Of a stretch of 64,000 nucleotides of DNA, positions 61,898-64,000 are shown piece by piece (positions within the stretch are counted from its first letter, which is position 1; the number at the start of each line of letters is the position of its first letter). The notes beneath the pieces are model-generated. The model was not told the origin of the DNA. It saw only the letters and a list, made by a program, of their open reading frames with translations, and did not search any database. Both the position numbers and the translations under genes were made by a program. The stretch comes from Halobellus litoreus (GTDB taxonomy: Archaea; Halobacteriota; Halobacteria; Halobacteriales; Haloferacaceae): positions 124,001-188,000 of the forward strand of contig NZ_JANHAW010000002.1 in assembly GCF_024464595.1 (NCBI RefSeq). Reading direction: 5' to 3'.

Positions 61898-63394
61898 GTG
61901 GTAACGCAACTCACTGGCGCCGGGCTGTTGGCAGCCTGGGGGCTCGCGATGATCGCGTTGAGCTACTACATCTTCCGGCGACAGTCGGTGAACGACACCG
62001 AGGAGTTCATCACTGCGGGCGGGCGGGCCCAGGTCGGCCTGACGACGGCTTCGTTCGCCGTGACCTGGATGTGGGCGGGCGACATCTTGGGCGTGCCCCA
62101 GTACGTCGGCATCACCGGCGTCGCGGGCACCTGGATGTACGCCGCCCCCGCCGTGCTCTCCTCGTTCGTGGTCATCCCCTTCGCGCTGCGGATGCGCAAA
62201 CTCTTCCCGCAGGGGCTGACGTACAGCGAGTACTTCATCGAGCGATTCGGGAAGTGGGCCCATCTCGTCGTGATCTTCGTGATCCTGTACACGATGGTTC
62301 TCGGCGGGGTGATCCAGCTGTTCGTCGGTGGGACGGTCATCGGTGGACTGACCGGCATCGATCCTAACGTCGTGATGGCAGTCTTGATGGGCGTCATCGG
62401 GGTCTACATCCTCCTCGGCGGCCTCTGGGGGTCGATGACGACCGACTTCGTCCAGTTCGTCAGCGCACTGGTGTTGACCCTGGTCTTCGTCCCGCTGCTA
62501 CTGTTCGAAACTGGCGGACCGGGGCAGGTGTACGAACAGATGGTCGCGAACCTCGGGTCGCAGGCGTCGTCGTTCCTCTCGATGGCGAACCTCAACGCCA
62601 TCGAGGGGCTGTTCCTCCCCTACGCGCTCGGACTGGGGGTGTGGGGCGTCGTCTCGCTGGCAACCTGGCAGCGAGTGTTCGCGGTCCGCCGCGACAAGAC
62701 CTCCCGGTTCCTCACGATCGGCGGCATCGGCGTGTTCACGACCATCGCGATGTACTCCGTCATCGGGTTCGTCGGCCTCGCGGCGTTCACCGACGTCGCA
62801 CCGGGCAACCTCTCGATCGAGGCGCTCGGGCTGATGCCCGACTGGGCGGCGATCCTGTTCCTGCTCGTGGCGCTCATGGTCTTGGGGTCGTCCGTCGACT
62901 CGTATCTGACGGCGATCGCCAGCCTCACCTCGCGGGACATCTACTACCGGCACCTCAACACCGGGGCATCGGACGATCAGCAACTCCGGGTCGCCCGCGC
63001 CGCGTCGATCGGGTTCGCGGTCGTCATCTTCGTCGCCACGGTGTTCGCGCTCGGTTCGATCAGCTTCGTGCAACTCCTCCTCATCGGCGGCATCGGCGCG
63101 TCCGCACTCGTGGGTCCGTTCGCGCTCTCACTGTTTTGGAAGAAGACCTCGCAGGCCGGGTTCGTCTCCGGCGTCGTCGTCTCACAGCTCGTGACGGGGT
63201 ACCTGCTCGCGGCGAGTTACGGCGTCGTGGTCAGCACGCCGGCGCTCAAACTGTGGGAGATAATGGCCGTCGGTCACCTGGTGTCGACGGGGCTCACGGC
63301 CGTTCTCAGCGCGGCCGCTCCCGACGACTTCCGGTTCGAGTCCATCGCGCAGGAGGGCTCGAAGATCGCCGCTGACGGAGGTGAGGAGCTATGA
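61898..63394 (+). CDS. Sodium:solute symporter (SSS family)
   Basis: From GTG 61898 the protein has 498 residues and about thirteen helices. SSS-like segments are FITAGGRAQVGLTTASFAVTWMWAGD, YILLGGLWGSMTTDFVQF and the sodium-site region VLGSSVDSYLTAIASLTSRDIYYR. It imports a solute, probably an organic acid, with sodium. A small membrane-protein gene overlaps its stop by four bases, an arrangement seen in two-component SSS carriers. It is divergent from the AOR/cyclase genes. Confidence 0.92.
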   Translation: MVTQLTGAGLLAAWGLAMIALSYYIFRRQSVNDTEEFITAGGRAQVGLTTASFAVTWMWAGDILGVPQYVGITGVAGTWMYAAPAVLSSFVVIPFALRMRKLFPQGLTYSEYFIERFGKWAHLVVIFVILYTMVLGGVIQLFVGGTVIGGLTGIDPNVVMAVLMGVIGVYILLGGLWGSMTTDFVQFVSALVLTLVFVPLLLFETGGPGQVYEQMVANLGSQASSFLSMANLNAIEGLFLPYALGLGVWGVVSLATWQRVFAVRRDKTSRFLTIGGIGVFTTIAMYSVIGFVGLAAFTDVAPGNLSIEALGLMPDWAAILFLLVALMVLGSSVDSYLTAIASLTSRDIYYRHLNTGASDDQQLRVARAASIGFAVVIFVATVFALGSISFVQLLLIGGIGASALVGPFALSLFWKKTSQAGFVSGVVVSQLVTGYLLAASYGVVVSTPALKLWEIMAVGHLVSTGLTAVLSAAAPDDFRFESIAQEGSKIAADGGEEL

Positions 63395-63621
63395 TGAGCC
63401 AGGGCCTCTTCACCGGGATGATCGTCCTGTTCTGGGTGGCCGAGGCGCTCTTCGGCGCGCTCGTCGTGTACTGGTTCCTCACCCAGGGGTTCGACAGCGA
63501 TCGAGACACCGCCGACACGGGACCGGTCGAACTCGAAGACAGCGCGGAGACGCTGCGATCGCTGGGGCTCTGGGCCGCGTTCTTCGGCGTGATCATCCTT
63601 GGGATCGTCGTCGGCGCGTAG
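63391..63621 (+). CDS. Small two-helix membrane protein coupled to the symporter
   Basis: The 76-residue protein has two membrane helices (MIVLFWVAEALFGALVVYWFL and LWAAFFGVIILGIVVGA) joined by an acidic loop. The start overlaps the symporter stop by four bases with GGAGGTGAGGAG just before it, so tight translational coupling is expected. It is probably an auxiliary subunit of the transporter. No named family is recognised. Confidence 0.8.
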   Translation: MMSQGLFTGMIVLFWVAEALFGALVVYWFLTQGFDSDRDTADTGPVELEDSAETLRSLGLWAAFFGVIILGIVVGA

Positions 63622-64000
63622 TCACAGCCGTTCGCGGAGCGTCGGCGCCGGCTCGAACGCGGCCCGCGGTCGTACGCCGTCAAGCGATTCCCACTCTTGC
63701 AGCAAACCGTGTTCGTGCAACAGCGCGAACGCCGCCTCGCCGACGCCGCCGTACGTGAGCGAGGCGAACTCCCACCCGGACCGCCCGGCCGGTATCTGGC
63801 CGGTTTCCCGCGGGCGGCGGAAGTCGAGCACGCCGCCGAGTTGATCCCGCGCGGCCGTCGAGAGGTCCCGCGCCTCGTCGAACCGGGTCAGCGGGAACTC
63901 ACGGCTGTCGACGATCAGAATGCCCTCGCGGTCGTCCAAGATCGCTCCGACGTCCGTCCGACCAGCCTCGACGAGCAGGCGTACGACGTCCATCGTCGAC
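63622..64000 (-). CDS. Unidentified protein, C-terminal part (runs off window)
   Basis: The minus-strand frame is open to the right edge; an ATG at 63993 may be internal. The ~125 visible residues start DVVRLLVEAGRTDVGAILDD and end with a Pro/Arg-rich segment (APTLRERL). Acidic composition and codon use look haloarchaeal. No family is recognised. It is convergent with the symporter pair; the stop is adjacent to that gene's stop. Confidence 0.6.
   Translation of the reverse strand, partial: STMDVVRLLVEAGRTDVGAILDDREGILIVDSREFPLTRFDEARDLSTAARDQLGGVLDFRRPRETGQIPAGRSGWEFASLTYGGVGEAAFALLHEHGLLQEWESLDGVRPRAAFEPAPTLRERL

Overview
The window is chromosomal DNA of a haloarchaeon (class Halobacteria). 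The DNA is GC-rich, the proteins are strongly acidic, and many genes start leaderless behind TATA-like boxes. Marker genes fit: a halocyanin, an Agl23-type membrane protein, a GHMP-type archaeal shikimate kinase, an ADP-forming acyl-CoA synthetase, a Bat-type HTH regulator and a complex I operon without nuoE, nuoF or nuoG. I cannot fix the genus from sequence alone.

Region 1-9.9 kb is a redox and sulfur block. A leftward operon encodes TusA, an SQR-like flavoprotein, DUF1641 and a second SQR-like flavoprotein cut by the window edge. Divergent to it lie cydA, cydB and a small membrane-protein gene that carries an apparent single-base frameshift in a run of nine G. Then follow a Bat-type regulator overlapping a two-domain rhodanese, a DPS-like ferritin and a [2Fe-2S] ferredoxin. 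Read together these genes could oxidise sulfide to sulfane sulfur, pass electrons to quinone and a bd oxidase, and protect against peroxide. A palindrome of the form TTGTC-N4-GACAA lies upstream of tusA and of the ferritin gene, with a one-mismatch copy upstream of cydA.

Region 9.9-15.1 kb looks accessory and partly decayed. It holds an HxlR regulator, a regulator that fuses a winged helix and zinc ribbons to a transposase-type zinc ribbon, an O-methyltransferase, a degraded zinc-ribbon relict and a truncated winged-helix protein. A tRNA-Arg(TCG) closes it.

Region 15.3-41.5 kb is mostly core housekeeping: chorismate mutase/shikimate kinase, MaoC protein, PQQ-repeat protein, DR2241/CbiX, a lactate/malate dehydrogenase-family enzyme, CysRS, DUF357, thioredoxin reductase, MATE and BCCT transporters, ZIP transporter, YbaK deacylase, histidine kinase, ADP-forming acyl-CoA synthetase with its phosphotransacetylase-like partner, a zinc-ribbon microprotein, halocyanin, a CBS-ParB (serine-kinase-like) protein, a DHH phosphoesterase and a NUDIX hydrolase.

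Region 41.6-52.1 kb is a single leftward complex I operon (nuoA, B, CD, H, I, J1, J2, K, L, M, N) with a split nuoJ. Region 52.1-59.3 kb has purE/purK, an Agl23-like protein, ribH overlapping an aspartate aminotransferase, and a second MATE protein.

Region 59.4-64 kb pairs a leftward aldehyde:ferredoxin oxidoreductase-family enzyme and a metal-dependent cyclase-family hydrolase with a divergent sodium:solute symporter and a one-codon-overlapping small membrane protein. The two enzyme promoters share an octamer, and the divergent intergenic region also carries a strong inverted repeat, so this looks like one regulated uptake-and-metabolism unit. An unidentified gene runs off the right end.
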